DNA of 21,656 nucleotides from Vibrio tasmaniensis 1F-187 (GCF_000272405.2 NZ_AJZM02000104.1:1-21656), one strand, 5' to 3'; counted from the stretch's first letter, positions 1-8,672 are shown. Numbers and translations are program-made. Notes: generated by a model from the letters alone, not told the origin.

Positions 1-872
1 ACATGACAGGCGGCGCAGGAACGCCAGACATGAGCGCTGTTATCGCGGCTATTCCGAACGAATGGTACAACCATATCGTGATGCCGTTTAACGATACCCA
101 ATCAATGAATGACCTACGTGACGAACTGGTTAATCGTTGGGGCCCACTCAAGATGATTGAAGGCATTGCTTACACCGCGTTCCGTGGCACCTTTGCTGAG
201 ACTGGTGCGTTTGGCTCTGCGCGTAATGACTTCTTGTTTACGTGTATGGGTACGAACAGTTCGCCAAACTCGCCTTGGGAATTTGCTGCCGCTTATGCAG
301 GCCGAGCGTCTTACTCACTGGGTATTGATCCTGCTCGCCCTCTTCAAACGTTAGTGCTAACCAGTTTGCTGCCACCGGCTAAAACCGCTCAGTGGGATAT
401 GACCGAGCGCAATCTACTTTTGCACGATGGTATTGCCACATACATGGTGACACCTGGCAATGAAGTAGCGATTGAACGTGAAGTGTCAATGTATCGTCAG
501 AATGCTTATGGCGACCCAGACCCAAGCTATCTTGATATCACTACGCCAGCGACGTTGGGTTACTTACGTTACTCACTTCGAACCATGGTGACCAACCGAT
601 TCCCTCGCCATAAATTGGCAGGTGACGATGTACTTGATCGCCTTGACCCTGGTCAGCCAGTTGTGACACCAAAGATTATGCGCAATGCCGTGTTAGAGCT
701 TGCCAATACTGACTGGGTGCCAAGTGGTTTGATGGAAGACTTCGATGGTTTCAAAGAGACGTTGGAAGTGTATCGAGACACAAGTGATCAGAACCGTTTG
801 AACTGTGTGTTCAAGCCAGACATTGTGAATCAGTTCCGTATCTTCGCCGCACTAATGCAGTTCAAACTTTAA
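1..872 (+). CDS. Mu-like phage tail sheath protein (gpL type), 5' partial
   Basis: This is the C-terminal 289 or so residues of a contractile tail sheath subunit of the phage Mu gpL type. The sheath surrounds the tail tube and contracts during DNA injection. The match rests on overall resemblance, most clearly the stretch around residues 190-210 with YLRYSLRTMVTNRFPRHKLA, a conserved C-terminal block of Mu-type sheaths, and the run of prolines and alanines in the middle domain. Mu gpL is about 495 residues, so roughly 200 N-terminal residues should lie left of the window; the ATG at base 3 is probably internal. A tail tube gene follows after 15 bases, the order expected for sheath then tube. 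The partial state comes from the window edge, with no sign of decay in the visible frame. Confidence 0.88.
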   Translation, partial: MTGGAGTPDMSAVIAAIPNEWYNHIVMPFNDTQSMNDLRDELVNRWGPLKMIEGIAYTAFRGTFAETGAFGSARNDFLFTCMGTNSSPNSPWEFAAAYAGRASYSLGIDPARPLQTLVLTSLLPPAKTAQWDMTERNLLLHDGIATYMVTPGNEVAIEREVSMYRQNAYGDPDPSYLDITTPATLGYLRYSLRTMVTNRFPRHKLAGDDVLDRLDPGQPVVTPKIMRNAVLELANTDWVPSGLMEDFDGFKETLEVYRDTSDQNRLNCVFKPDIVNQFRIFAALMQFKL

Positions 873-887
873 TAGGGAGTACGCGCC

Positions 888-1241
888 ATGGGACAAATCC
901 TTGGTCAAGTTGTTGTTCGTGCTAACAGCAAACAACTCAAAACAAAGAAGGGTTCTACTTTGAACCCAGGTGGTTTCACTCACGTTTCTCACGCAGGGCC
1001 AAACCGTATTTGGGGTAAGTCAAAAGAGTTCACGCCTTCTACTGTGTCGGTGGTGATTGCGGCGGATGAAGATGTCGATGTTGTTGAAATCAATAACATC
1101 ACAGACGCAACGCTAACTTGGGAAGGCGACAACGGTGTTGATTACATGATTACAAGTGCCTCACCACAAGCGCCGTTTCAGTTAAGTGACTCTGGTGAGA
1201 TTACGGGCACGTTCGAAGGTAACCCAGCGGAGCGCGTTTAA
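888..1241 (+). CDS. Phage tail tube protein (Mu gpM type)
   Basis: A 117-residue protein of the size of Mu tail tube protein gpM (118 residues). It would polymerise into the inner tube through which DNA passes. The N-terminus MGQILGQVVVRANSKQL and the central threonine/valine-rich beta-strand pattern fit the Mu tail tube family. The ATG at 888 is preceded by GGGAG with good spacing. It lies between the sheath and the tail assembly chaperone. Its last base is shared with the start of the next gene (TAATGG), so the two are probably translationally coupled. I recognise the family from sequence pattern and position; there is no catalytic motif to check. Confidence 0.87.
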   Translation: MGQILGQVVVRANSKQLKTKKGSTLNPGGFTHVSHAGPNRIWGKSKEFTPSTVSVVIAADEDVDVVEINNITDATLTWEGDNGVDYMITSASPQAPFQLSDSGEITGTFEGNPAERV

Positions 1242-1585
1242 TGGCCATCATGACCTTTGGATTGGATCATGGTTTCAAGGTGGGCGAAGCCGTCCACCAT
1301 GAAGTTGGTCTAAGAGAGTTAAGCTCTGGTGATTACATCGATGCGCAGTTAGCGGCAGAGAAAGTGATCGTGAATGATGGTGTGGCCATGGCGTACACCT
1401 CTGATGTGCTTTACGGCATTGAGCTTCTTGTTCGTCAGGTTGAGTACATTGGCAGTGTTCAGGGGCCTATCTCTATTAAGGAGTTGAGAAAACTGCACCA
1501 GGACGACTTTAAAATGCTGCAAGAAAAAGCAAGCGAACTCGATGAGCTGATTACCAAGGAGCTTGAAAACAGGGGGCGACCTTAA
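1241..1585 (+). CDS. Tail assembly chaperone, zero-frame product (Mu gp41 type)
   Basis: A 114-residue protein of the Mu gp41 / P2 gpE tail assembly chaperone type. Such proteins bind the tape measure protein while the tube is assembled and are not in the finished virion. It has an acidic, mostly helical composition, with a GLDHGFKVGE opening and a helical C-terminal half (about residues 75-110). Its start overlaps the tail tube stop (TAATG). The final codons contain GGGGGCGA just before the TAA, the type of slippery sequence associated with -2 frameshifting in Mu-like phages, so this product is probably the shorter and more abundant of two proteins from one start. A long open frame immediately downstream, without its own good start, supports this. 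Confidence 0.85.
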   Translation: MAIMTFGLDHGFKVGEAVHHEVGLRELSSGDYIDAQLAAEKVIVNDGVAMAYTSDVLYGIELLVRQVEYIGSVQGPISIKELRKLHQDDFKMLQEKASELDELITKELENRGRP

Positions 1586-1727
1586 GGCGCTACCGGAAGT
1601 CTGTGAAAACTTGCAACTTGCGATGTGTTCAAGAATTCCGTTAAGCGTCACCACTGCCATGCCTTTGCGGCGACTACTAAAAACCTATCGAAAACTAAGA
1701 GAACAATCCAATGGCACAGAAACTTGA
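1241..1727 (+). CDS. Tail assembly chaperone, -2 frameshift fusion product (predicted)
   Basis: Predicted second product from the same start. If a ribosome with GGG (1574-1576) in its P site slips back two bases, decoding resumes at GGC (1575-1577) and runs through 50 more codons to TGA at 1725-1727, giving a protein of about 162 residues. The extension has a coding-like pattern (DLKALPEVCENLQL, then IPLSVTTAMPLRRLLKTYR) that resembles the C-terminal part of long tail chaperones (the gpGT or gpE+E' equivalents). The frame has no convincing independent start, and without it the tape measure would be preceded by about 125 untranslated bases, unlike the packed genes around it. The extension overlaps the tape measure start by 17 bases, suggesting coupling. 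The frame and slippery site are seen directly; the frameshift is inferred. Confidence 0.72.
1572..1579 (+). promoter_or_regulatory. Probable -2 programmed ribosomal frameshift site GGGGGCGA
   Basis: The zero frame reads AGG GGG CGA CCT TAA. The octamer GGGGGCGA allows the glycyl-tRNA on GGG to re-pair with GGG two bases upstream. From memory of the recoding literature, this octamer and a -2 shift were described for the tail chaperone genes of phage Mu and relatives. It lies two codons before the zero-frame stop, where a shift would be most useful. Confidence 0.7.
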
Positions 1728-3570
1728 AACCGATATTGTCTTAAACCTTGCAGGCAACCTAGCGGCTAAGGCACGTCAGTATGGTAATTCGATGGGTGAG
1801 TTCGCCAAGAAAAATCAAAAAGCCATGACGCTTGTCAAAACCTCGACCGCCGCAGCTGGTCGGGGTGTCGATGCTTTAGGTAATCGCTACGTAGGTATGG
1901 CGGCAACCTTTGCTACTGGTGCTACTGTTCGTAATGTAGCAGCGTTTGATGCTCAGATGGTTCGTATTGGCACCAATGCCAAACTGTCGAGCGACCAAGT
2001 GGATGTGCTAACCCAATCTATTGAAGACTTTTCTACTCAAGCCGATATTCGTATCGATACAACCACTCTCGCTACAGGCGTTGATACCTTGCTTGGTAAG
2101 ACAGGTGATCTTGAATTCGTAATGGACAACCTAGAGAACATGGGTGTGTTCATGCAAGCCTTTGGCGCTGATGCTGAATCGACGGGTGCGTTGTTTGCTC
2201 AGTTCCGAGAGAAAGGCATTCGTGATTCAGGAGCGGTAATGAAAACCATTGATGAACTGTACGGCCAGTTCGCCATTGGTAGTGTGAGCGTTAAGGATTT
2301 GGCAGGGATATCAGAGCAGCTTTTTGCTACCTATCAGGCCAAAGGCCCTGAAGCGATTACACAAATGTCTGCCCTTGTTCAGTTATTTGCAAAGGCAAAA
2401 GGTAACGCCAACGAATCACTAACCTCTATTCAAGCCGTGTTCGCCACTTTCTCTGATAAAAAGAAAGTTGAGTTCCTAGACAAACAAGGCATCGCTGTAT
2501 TTAAAGAAGGCACCAAAGAACTACGAGAGCCAGTAGAGCTACTGCTTGAAGTGTTAGACGCTGCAAAAAATGACCCGCTAAAGTTGGGCGATGTATTCGA
2601 CCAGACTTCATTGCAAGGTCTGTCTTCTATTTATTCTCAAGAGAACAAAGATCTTCTTCTACAAATGACTTCTGGTACTGGTGAGTTGGGGGCAACGCAA
2701 GAAGCAGCTGCTAAGAATGCCGCCACGCTAAATAGTGCAATGACCTCTCTGAATAACTCATTCAATAAGTTTGCCAATCAAAGGCTGGCTGAACCTATTC
2801 AAGAACTCGCTGATGCCATTAACAGTGTTGATGATGAAACCATTCAAAACTGGTTGAAGTGGGGTGAGACTGCGCTATGGGTTGTCGGTGGTTTGGTCGC
2901 TGCTAAAAAAGGATTAGACATTGCCGCTTCGGTTAAGACCGTATTTGGTAAAGGTGGCGTTCCTGGTGCAGGCGGTAAAGGTGGGTTTCAAGATTTAGGC
3001 GCGATGCCTGTGTTTGTTGTAAACATGCCAGGTGGTGGTATGGGTGGTTTAGGTGGTGACGTTCCTGATGGGAAAAGCCCTAAAGGAGGTAAGCCATCTA
3101 AGTCTAGGTTTATGAGCCTTTCTAATTTAGCAGCTGCGACCACTGTAGGTTATGGACTTTCTATCATTCCTGACTTCTCTCCTATTAATGTTCGTCGCCA
3201 ATCTGAAGTTGATAGAAGTCAATTGCCTGAAGGTTTCCCTGTTTCGGCTGGATTGATGGATGTGGTAGACGACTTCAAAAGTTGGTTCTCGTCGAGTTCA
3301 AGTAATGAAGGGACAGTCAATAATCCATATTTGTCTTCTAAAGCCATCACTGAAGAAAAAGTAAGTGCCTATATAAATGAACCATCAAGCCAACCCCTCC
3401 CTTCTTATTTGACAGGTAATTACAGTCAGCCGAGCAGCCAATCTCAATCTAACTATTCAGTTGGTGGGAGCTTAAACGTTAAGGTTGATGTATCTGATGA
3501 AAGGGTGACAGCTTCTGTTACTTCATCTTCACCGACTCTTAAAATCGACCCAGATACGGGTACAAATTAA
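1711..3570 (+). CDS. Tail tape measure protein
   Basis: A 619-residue tape measure protein, which sets tail length and is ejected ahead of the DNA. About residues 60-350 match the TP901-type tape measure core: the ATVRNVAAFDAQMVRIGTNA opening and the long helical stretches with FREKGI and LFATYQAKGPEAITQMSAL. A hydrophobic segment near residues 385-405 (WVVGGLVAAKK) is followed by a glycine-rich linker (about 410-465) containing MPVFVVNMPGGG, a block I associate with Mu-type tape measures. The C-terminus is serine-rich and low in complexity. At roughly 1.5 angstrom per residue the length would predict a tail tube near 90 nm. The start overlaps the frameshifted chaperone extension. It is shorter than many phage tape measures but open throughout. 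Confidence 0.9.
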   Translation: MAQKLETDIVLNLAGNLAAKARQYGNSMGEFAKKNQKAMTLVKTSTAAAGRGVDALGNRYVGMAATFATGATVRNVAAFDAQMVRIGTNAKLSSDQVDVLTQSIEDFSTQADIRIDTTTLATGVDTLLGKTGDLEFVMDNLENMGVFMQAFGADAESTGALFAQFREKGIRDSGAVMKTIDELYGQFAIGSVSVKDLAGISEQLFATYQAKGPEAITQMSALVQLFAKAKGNANESLTSIQAVFATFSDKKKVEFLDKQGIAVFKEGTKELREPVELLLEVLDAAKNDPLKLGDVFDQTSLQGLSSIYSQENKDLLLQMTSGTGELGATQEAAAKNAATLNSAMTSLNNSFNKFANQRLAEPIQELADAINSVDDETIQNWLKWGETALWVVGGLVAAKKGLDIAASVKTVFGKGGVPGAGGKGGFQDLGAMPVFVVNMPGGGMGGLGGDVPDGKSPKGGKPSKSRFMSLSNLAAATTVGYGLSIIPDFSPINVRRQSEVDRSQLPEGFPVSAGLMDVVDDFKSWFSSSSSNEGTVNNPYLSSKAITEEKVSAYINEPSSQPLPSYLTGNYSQPSSQSQSNYSVGGSLNVKVDVSDERVTASVTSSSPTLKIDPDTGTN

Positions 3571-3581
3571 AGGGGCTTTAA

Positions 3582-4901
3582 ATGGCATTTGAAGATCGTT
3601 TAACCGCCTCTATTCGTGGTGTTGAATTTTTCTTAGATGATGCAAGTGGTGACTTTGGTCGCCGTGCTATCCCTCATGCTTACCCTAAGCGTGAACAAGG
3701 CTATACCGAAGATAACGGTAAAGTGCTTCAACAAGAAATGATTAATGGCCGTACTGTGGGTGATGGCTACTTTGAGAAACTACAACAAATCATTGAAGCG
3801 ATTAATACGCCAGGGCCGTGTGAACTGATTCATCCTTGGTTTGGCGTTCGTAAGGTTCAGGTTGGTAAAGGCAGCTTTAAGTTAGTCAACAAAACAGACG
3901 GCTTAGCCACGTTTAGCTTTGAGGTGTTTGAGCAAGGTGAAAACCTATTCCCGAATTCAAAGCGCGATACCGCAAGCCAGGTGCAAGGTGAATCAACCAA
4001 GTCACAAGATGCGGCTAATGATGCCTTTGAGAAAGAATTTGATGAGACGGCCACGGAAGGTGTGGGCGATATGATTGATCAGTTCTTAGATGACTTGGAT
4101 GAATTCACTCGTGGTTTGCCATCACTACCTAGTGAGCTGCGTGAGTGGACAGATCGCCTTATGCGCACCAAAGATTCCATTGGCAACCTATTGGCCTACC
4201 CTGGTGAGTTAGCGCGTGAAATCATGGGCCTGTTGGAAGACGTGAAAGGCGTGGTTACTGACCCTATTCGCGCCCTCGATGTTTATCAGAACGTGCAAAA
4301 CCGTTGGGATGGTATGCGAGCTGAACTGGCTGTTACTGGTGGTTTAAGCCGTAACATCGATAGTGCTGATGGCTTCGCAAGTTCGGTGCCTAGCGTGGCT
4401 AACCCTGTGAAGCAGCAAGCTGTGCTAAATAATGCCGATGCGTACAAGCGTTTGATTATGAATTCCGCGACGGTTTCTAAGGCTTCAGCAATGGGTGATG
4501 CCGATATTGGCATTGATTTGATTGATACCGACGAGTCGATTAATAGCATTTCTGGCGCTGACCGTAAAGCCGTATTAACGGGTGAGCAGTACAAGAAGAT
4601 TGGGTATGACATTGCCAATGAGTTAGCGGAGCTTTCTGCGAACGCCGTTGAGCTTGGTGACTCTGCGGTGTGGCGTCAGTTTCGTGTGCTGCGTCAAGCG
4701 GTGTTGGCGGATACTAGAGCAAGAGCCGAGCTGTTGCCACAGTTAAGTATTTACACGCCCACCAGTACGGTGCCTGTTTCTTTGGTGGCATGGCAAGAGA
4801 ACGGCGACACTGAAACGCGCCAGAGCATAGTGCGTCGTAATGGCCTGTCTAATCCATCTTTTATCTTGCCTTCAGATTCCATTGAGGTGATTAGCTCATG
4901 A
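3582..4901 (+). CDS. Mu gpN-type protein (DNA circularization N family; baseplate component)
   Basis: A 439-residue protein whose N-terminal 100 or so residues match the 'DNA circularization protein N-terminus' family named after Mu gpN: MAFEDRLTASIRGVEFFLDD, then RRAIPHAYPKREQGYTEDNG. The family name comes from early genetics; by position it acts in the tail tip or baseplate, next to the hub. Mu gpN is about 490 residues, so this is a slightly short version. The middle is acidic and helical (about 140-250), the C-terminus less conserved. AGGGG precedes the ATG. The stop overlaps the start of the gpP-type gene in an ATGA, indicating coupled translation. Confidence 0.86.
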   Translation: MAFEDRLTASIRGVEFFLDDASGDFGRRAIPHAYPKREQGYTEDNGKVLQQEMINGRTVGDGYFEKLQQIIEAINTPGPCELIHPWFGVRKVQVGKGSFKLVNKTDGLATFSFEVFEQGENLFPNSKRDTASQVQGESTKSQDAANDAFEKEFDETATEGVGDMIDQFLDDLDEFTRGLPSLPSELREWTDRLMRTKDSIGNLLAYPGELAREIMGLLEDVKGVVTDPIRALDVYQNVQNRWDGMRAELAVTGGLSRNIDSADGFASSVPSVANPVKQQAVLNNADAYKRLIMNSATVSKASAMGDADIGIDLIDTDESINSISGADRKAVLTGEQYKKIGYDIANELAELSANAVELGDSAVWRQFRVLRQAVLADTRARAELLPQLSIYTPTSTVPVSLVAWQENGDTETRQSIVRRNGLSNPSFILPSDSIEVISS

Positions 4902-5986
4902 CAACGCAGTTAGATGAAATTGTATTGAAAGCTGGCGGTAATGTTTACGGGGGCTGGACTAAGGTCAGCGTGACTCGCTCAATCAATGCGATGTCTGGCT
5001 CTTTTGATTTAGAACTGACTTGGAAGTGGCAAGGCTCTGACGATAAATACAAAGCCTTCATGGAGCCGATTCAGCAAGGTCAGCCTTGTGTGATTGAAAT
5101 TGGTGGTGAGCGCGTGATTACGGGCTATGTGGATGATTGGGTGCCTAGCTACGATGCAAACCAGGTGATGATATCGGTCAGTGGTCGAGACAACACCGCT
5201 GACCTAGTGGATTGCTCGATTGACTACCCTTCAGGGCAGTTCAACAACCAAACGTTAACTCAGATTGCTAACGTGGTGTGCAAGCCTTTCGGTATTAAAG
5301 TGATCGTGAATACCGATGTGGGCGCGGCGTTCCCTCGCATTCAAATCGAGCAAGGTGAAACACCGCATGAATTGTTGGCTCGTCTAGCGCGTCAGCGTGG
5401 TGTGCTGTTAACCAGTGACACGTTTGGCAACCTTGTGATCGTGCGTAGAAGTACAGAGCGTGCGGGTGTGTCTTTAATCCTTGGTGAGAATGTGAAAGCT
5501 GCGCGTGGTCGCTTCAGCTGGCGTCAGCGTTTTAGTAGCTTTACGGTTAAGGCTGTCGGTGCTTCGTTTGGCTCGTGGGATGATTCCGCACTTTCAACGG
5601 TTGGCGGTATCAAAGCCGAAGTGAAAGATGCAGATATCAATCGCTATCGCCCAATGATTATTATCAACGAAGAAATCACCACAGCGGAAGGTGCAGCCAA
5701 GCGCGGCCAATGGGAACGCCAACGCAGTATTGCTACCTCCAATGGTGCTGAGTACACGGTGACAGGGTGGCGAATCCCGCAAACGGGCAAGCTATGGAGC
5801 TTCAATACGGTAGTGCCAGTTCAAGATGAGATTGTAGGTTTGGATGAAGATATGCTGATTGCATCGATCATGTTTAGCGAAGATGATTCAGGTCGTCTGG
5901 CTGTGGTGAGTGTGGTTAAACCAGAAGCGTTTGACATCCCTGCTGAAGTTGAAAAACAAACAACATTAGGTGGTGGTCAATGGTAA
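4898..5986 (+). CDS. Baseplate hub protein (Mu gpP / gpD-like, gp27-like)
   Basis: A 362-residue protein close in length to Mu gpP (about 380). It belongs to the gp27-like hub family, which forms the torus linking tail tube and spike. Recognisable parts are the opening strand pattern (VLKAGGNVYGGWTKVSVTRSINAMSGSF), the GYVDDWVPSYDANQ turn, the GRDNTADLVDCS block typical of GpP/GpD proteins (about residues 95-107), and an LLARLARQRGVLLTSD segment typical of late-control and hub proteins. It starts inside the stop of the upstream gene (ATGA) and ends overlapping the spike gene by 7 bases. GAGGTG precedes the start. Confidence 0.88.
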   Translation: MTTQLDEIVLKAGGNVYGGWTKVSVTRSINAMSGSFDLELTWKWQGSDDKYKAFMEPIQQGQPCVIEIGGERVITGYVDDWVPSYDANQVMISVSGRDNTADLVDCSIDYPSGQFNNQTLTQIANVVCKPFGIKVIVNTDVGAAFPRIQIEQGETPHELLARLARQRGVLLTSDTFGNLVIVRRSTERAGVSLILGENVKAARGRFSWRQRFSSFTVKAVGASFGSWDDSALSTVGGIKAEVKDADINRYRPMIIINEEITTAEGAAKRGQWERQRSIATSNGAEYTVTGWRIPQTGKLWSFNTVVPVQDEIVGLDEDMLIASIMFSEDDSGRLAVVSVVKPEAFDIPAEVEKQTTLGGGQW

Positions 5987-6585
5987 CTCAACGTTATATT
6001 GAACGATTGCTTGCCCCTATTAAACGCCGCATTACAGGTGCGATTACTCGCGCTGTGGTGTCTGGCGTGGTTGAAGATTTACAGCGCCAAAACTTACAGC
6101 TTAAGATGCACGCGGATGAATCTGTAGATGACATCGAGCGTTTTCAAAACTACGGTTGCAGTTCGTTTCCACCTCTAGGCTCTGAAGCCATTCTTGCGGC
6201 TATCGGTGGTAATCTAGGTAACTTGGTTGCTGTGGCCGTCGAAGATAAAAAATATCGTCCAAAGGGTGAAAGCGGTGACGTTTTCCTCTACCATTTGGAA
6301 GGTCATAAAATCCGCTTAACCAAAGATGGCAAGGTGGTTGTTACAGCAACCGACGTTATTTTTGAAGTCGCTAATTCCTGCGCTATTATTTGCCCTGAAA
6401 CATTGATTCAAGGCCATTTGCATGTGACGGGTGGGATATCTACAGACCTTGGTATTTTTGCTACTGACGGCATTACTTCTGCCAGCGTTGTTAGCGGTTT
6501 AGATTTAACCGCTGGCGGCTTTAGCTACCTTGGCCACTTCCACAAAGATGCAGAGAACAGGAATACTTCAGCACCAGTGGGTTAA
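5980..6585 (+). CDS. Baseplate puncturing spike (Mu gp45 type)
   Basis: A 201-residue protein of the Mu gp45 spike family (Mu gp45 is about 197 residues). As a trimer it forms the membrane-piercing needle under the hub. An N-terminal OB-like domain is suggested by about residues 50-115 (GCSSFPPLGSEAILAAIGG, LVAVAVEDKKYRPKGE). The rest is a repetitive beta-helix region with alternating hydrophobic residues. Near the C-terminus there is a GHFH sequence (His186 and His188); in Mu gp45 and P2 gpV an HxH pair from each chain binds an iron ion at the needle tip. The start lies in the end of the gpP-type gene, with AGGTGG upstream. Confidence 0.9.
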   Translation: MVTQRYIERLLAPIKRRITGAITRAVVSGVVEDLQRQNLQLKMHADESVDDIERFQNYGCSSFPPLGSEAILAAIGGNLGNLVAVAVEDKKYRPKGESGDVFLYHLEGHKIRLTKDGKVVVTATDVIFEVANSCAIICPETLIQGHLHVTGGISTDLGIFATDGITSASVVSGLDLTAGGFSYLGHFHKDAENRNTSAPVG

Positions 6586-6587
6586 CT

Positions 6588-7043
6588 ATGAGCGTGAGCA
6601 TTGTGTTCGACATGATGAAAAACACAGGAATCATTATCGAGGGCGGAAGTGTCGCAGATGACACAGTTTCAGCCCTCGTTTTGATCTCGTTGTTTACCGA
6701 TGCCCGCGCCGATACTTCAGACCGCTTACCCGACGATTCAAACGACTTTAGAGGCTGGCCTGGTGACACGTTTTACGATGCGGCATGGGGCTCTAAACTT
6801 TGGCTGCTTTACCGTGAAAAGCTGACTACCGATGTGCGCAACCGTGCGGTGAAATACGCAGAGGATGCACTGGCTTGGATGTTGGTTGATAGCGGTGATG
6901 GCCAGATGGCAAAAAGCGTGTCTGTGGTTGGCTCTATTCCTCGTTTTCAAACCCTTGCCTTGTCTATCAATATCACCAAACCAGACAACGAAGTCATCTC
7001 ACTGACCGTTATGAAACGATGGGAGGCGCAACGTGCCGTTTAA
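6588..7043 (+). CDS. Baseplate protein gp46 (GpW / gp25-like wedge)
   Basis: A 151-residue protein of the phage GP46 family, the Mu counterpart of T4 gp25 and P2 gpW, which starts sheath assembly at the baseplate. Diagnostic stretches are the ALVLISLFTDARA segment followed by RGWPGDTFYDAAWGSKLWLL, very characteristic of GP46, and a C-terminal strand pattern with NITKPDNEVISLTV. Mu gp46 is of similar length. It begins two bases after the spike gene stop with only a weak ribosome site (GTGGG), so it probably relies on coupling, and it overlaps the next gene by 11 bases. Confidence 0.88.
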   Translation: MSVSIVFDMMKNTGIIIEGGSVADDTVSALVLISLFTDARADTSDRLPDDSNDFRGWPGDTFYDAAWGSKLWLLYREKLTTDVRNRAVKYAEDALAWMLVDSGDGQMAKSVSVVGSIPRFQTLALSINITKPDNEVISLTVMKRWEAQRAV

Positions 7044-8100
7044 TGTTCCTACGCTACGCCAGCTTATTGAAAGCGGTTTAATCGACATTGAAGCCTCGTT
7101 AGATGAGGTTTTACCTAAGTTTGGCATTGAGCAAGCGCTTAACTCTTCTGTGAGTGGCAGCGTTCGTGATCTCTACGATTACCAATCTTGGATTGTGCGT
7201 CAAATCATCCCTTCTACTGAATCTGAAGACCAGACCATTATCGATGCAGCGCGCTATGAAGGCGTGATTCAAAAGCTTGCAACGAATGCCGCTGGCCCCG
7301 TTACTTTTACAGGTAATGTGCCTATTCCCGTTGGTACTGTGATGACGCATTCTGATGGCCGCTTATATCGAGTGACGCTATCTAATGCGCCAGACAGTGG
7401 CAGCGTTTTAGTGGAAGTAGAAGCGGAAGAATCAGGTGCAGCGGGTAATCTCGCGGCAGGTGAAACGCTGACGTTAGTGTCTACCGTACCAGGTATTCAA
7501 CCTAATGGTGTGACGGGTGAAATTTCAGGTGGTGCGGAAATAGAATCCGTTGCTGAAGTGCTTGAGCGTTTGCTGTTTCGTAAGCGTAATCCCCCTATGG
7601 GCGGCGCGGTGCATGACTACGTGGCATGGTGCCGTGAAGTGGCAGGGGTTACTCGCGCTTGGGCTATCGATGCCTATCAAGGCGGCTCGACGGTTGGCTA
7701 TGCGTTCGTCTTTGATGGCCGTACCGATATTCTGCCTAATGTCACCGACCAACAAGCGATGTCTGGTTACATTTATCGCCATAAAGACCCAGCAACAGGC
7801 AGTGACGTTGGTCGCCCTGCTGGCATCGAGCCAGTGCCTATTTCGTTAACGCTGAAAGTGACGGATTTAGACATCAATATCACGCCAGATAACACAGAGC
7901 TTCGCGCTAGTGTGCAGACCAGTATCAACAGCTATTTTAAAACGTTAAGCCCTGCTAGTACGCTGCTTGTAAGTGCTGTGCGCACCGCTATAGGTTCAGC
8001 ACCAGGTATTGAAGACTATTCGCTAGATCTGAATGCTGACCTTCCTGCTGTATCGAATGAGTTACATGAGCTTGGAGTGATCACATGGGCCACTCTGTAG
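7033..8100 (+). CDS. Baseplate J-like wedge protein (Mu gp47)
   Basis: A 355-residue baseplate J family protein, the wedge component corresponding to Mu gp47 and P2 gpJ. The N-terminal region (LRQLIESGLIDIEASL) leads to the VTFTGNVPIPVGTVMTHSDG strand and the EESGAAGNLAAGETLTLVS block, which are hallmarks of baseplate J. RKRNPPMGGAVHDYVAWCRE (about residues 183-202) is also typical. The start is GTG at 7033, chosen because a strong GGGAGG lies six bases upstream and the protein then begins as expected (MPFNVPTLRQL). The gene overlaps its neighbours at both ends, by 11 and 16 bases. Confidence 0.92.
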   Translation: MPFNVPTLRQLIESGLIDIEASLDEVLPKFGIEQALNSSVSGSVRDLYDYQSWIVRQIIPSTESEDQTIIDAARYEGVIQKLATNAAGPVTFTGNVPIPVGTVMTHSDGRLYRVTLSNAPDSGSVLVEVEAEESGAAGNLAAGETLTLVSTVPGIQPNGVTGEISGGAEIESVAEVLERLLFRKRNPPMGGAVHDYVAWCREVAGVTRAWAIDAYQGGSTVGYAFVFDGRTDILPNVTDQQAMSGYIYRHKDPATGSDVGRPAGIEPVPISLTLKVTDLDINITPDNTELRASVQTSINSYFKTLSPASTLLVSAVRTAIGSAPGIEDYSLDLNADLPAVSNELHELGVITWATL

Positions 8101-8672
8101 AGCAATGGACAAACTCAATCATGGCGCAAATGCCACGAGGTATCTTGTGGCAGCGTTCAGCATCGTTAGACCTTCATAAGTACGCGGCAGGCTATGCCCC
8201 AAGACTGGAAGCAGTAGAAGTAAGCGCTGACAGTTTATTGTTAGAGATGCGCCCTGAAACAACGCAGCAATTACTAGACGAATGGGAAGAGTATTTAGGG
8301 CTTCCAGAGTGCCAAGTTCAAAACCAAACGTTTGAATCACGCCGTGCTGCTGTGGTTGAAAAGTATCACCGTAAAGGTGGCTTACAAGCATGGAACATCG
8401 ACAAGCTAGGCGCTGATTTAGGCTTTGATATTGAGGTTGAAGAAATCTTCCCTCATCACTGTTTACGTGGTTGTACTTATCCTCTCTATGAAGAGAAGTA
8501 CCGCCACTTATTACGTATTCGCGTCAAAGGCATTACACAAGCTTACGCAACGTGCCTAGACGATTGTTTAACCCCGTTAGTATCTCAAACCGCCGCTATT
8601 CTGGAATGTACGCTAAACCAGTTCAAGTTGGGCGGTAAGTACTATGAATTCATCTATGAGGAGAGCGTGTAA
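8085..8672 (+). CDS. Baseplate/tail protein gp48 (YmfQ / DUF2313 family)
   Basis: A 195-residue protein of the YmfQ family (DUF2313), represented in Mu by gp48 and thought to join baseplate wedges to the tail fibre. The family pattern is clear: LDLHKYAAGYAPRLEAVEVSA near the N-terminus, then RPETTQQLLDEWEEYLGLPE, ESRRAAVVEKYHRKGGLQAW (a common motif of this family), and a C-terminal cysteine-containing half. Its start lies 16 bases inside the baseplate J gene, with a GGAG site. The stop shares a base with the fibre gene start (TAATG). Confidence 0.87.
   Translation: MGHSVEQWTNSIMAQMPRGILWQRSASLDLHKYAAGYAPRLEAVEVSADSLLLEMRPETTQQLLDEWEEYLGLPECQVQNQTFESRRAAVVEKYHRKGGLQAWNIDKLGADLGFDIEVEEIFPHHCLRGCTYPLYEEKYRHLLRIRVKGITQAYATCLDDCLTPLVSQTAAILECTLNQFKLGGKYYEFIYEESV

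Noticed and set aside
1349..1660. Open frame of 103 codons on the minus strand
   Set aside because: It lies antisense to the tail chaperone and its frameshift extension, which have a clear family match and correct operon position; no ribosome site or family match on the minus strand.
7550..7849. Open frame of 99 codons on the + strand inside gp47
   Set aside because: A shadow of the baseplate J gene in another frame; its composition (cysteine and leucine rich) is that of out-of-frame translation.
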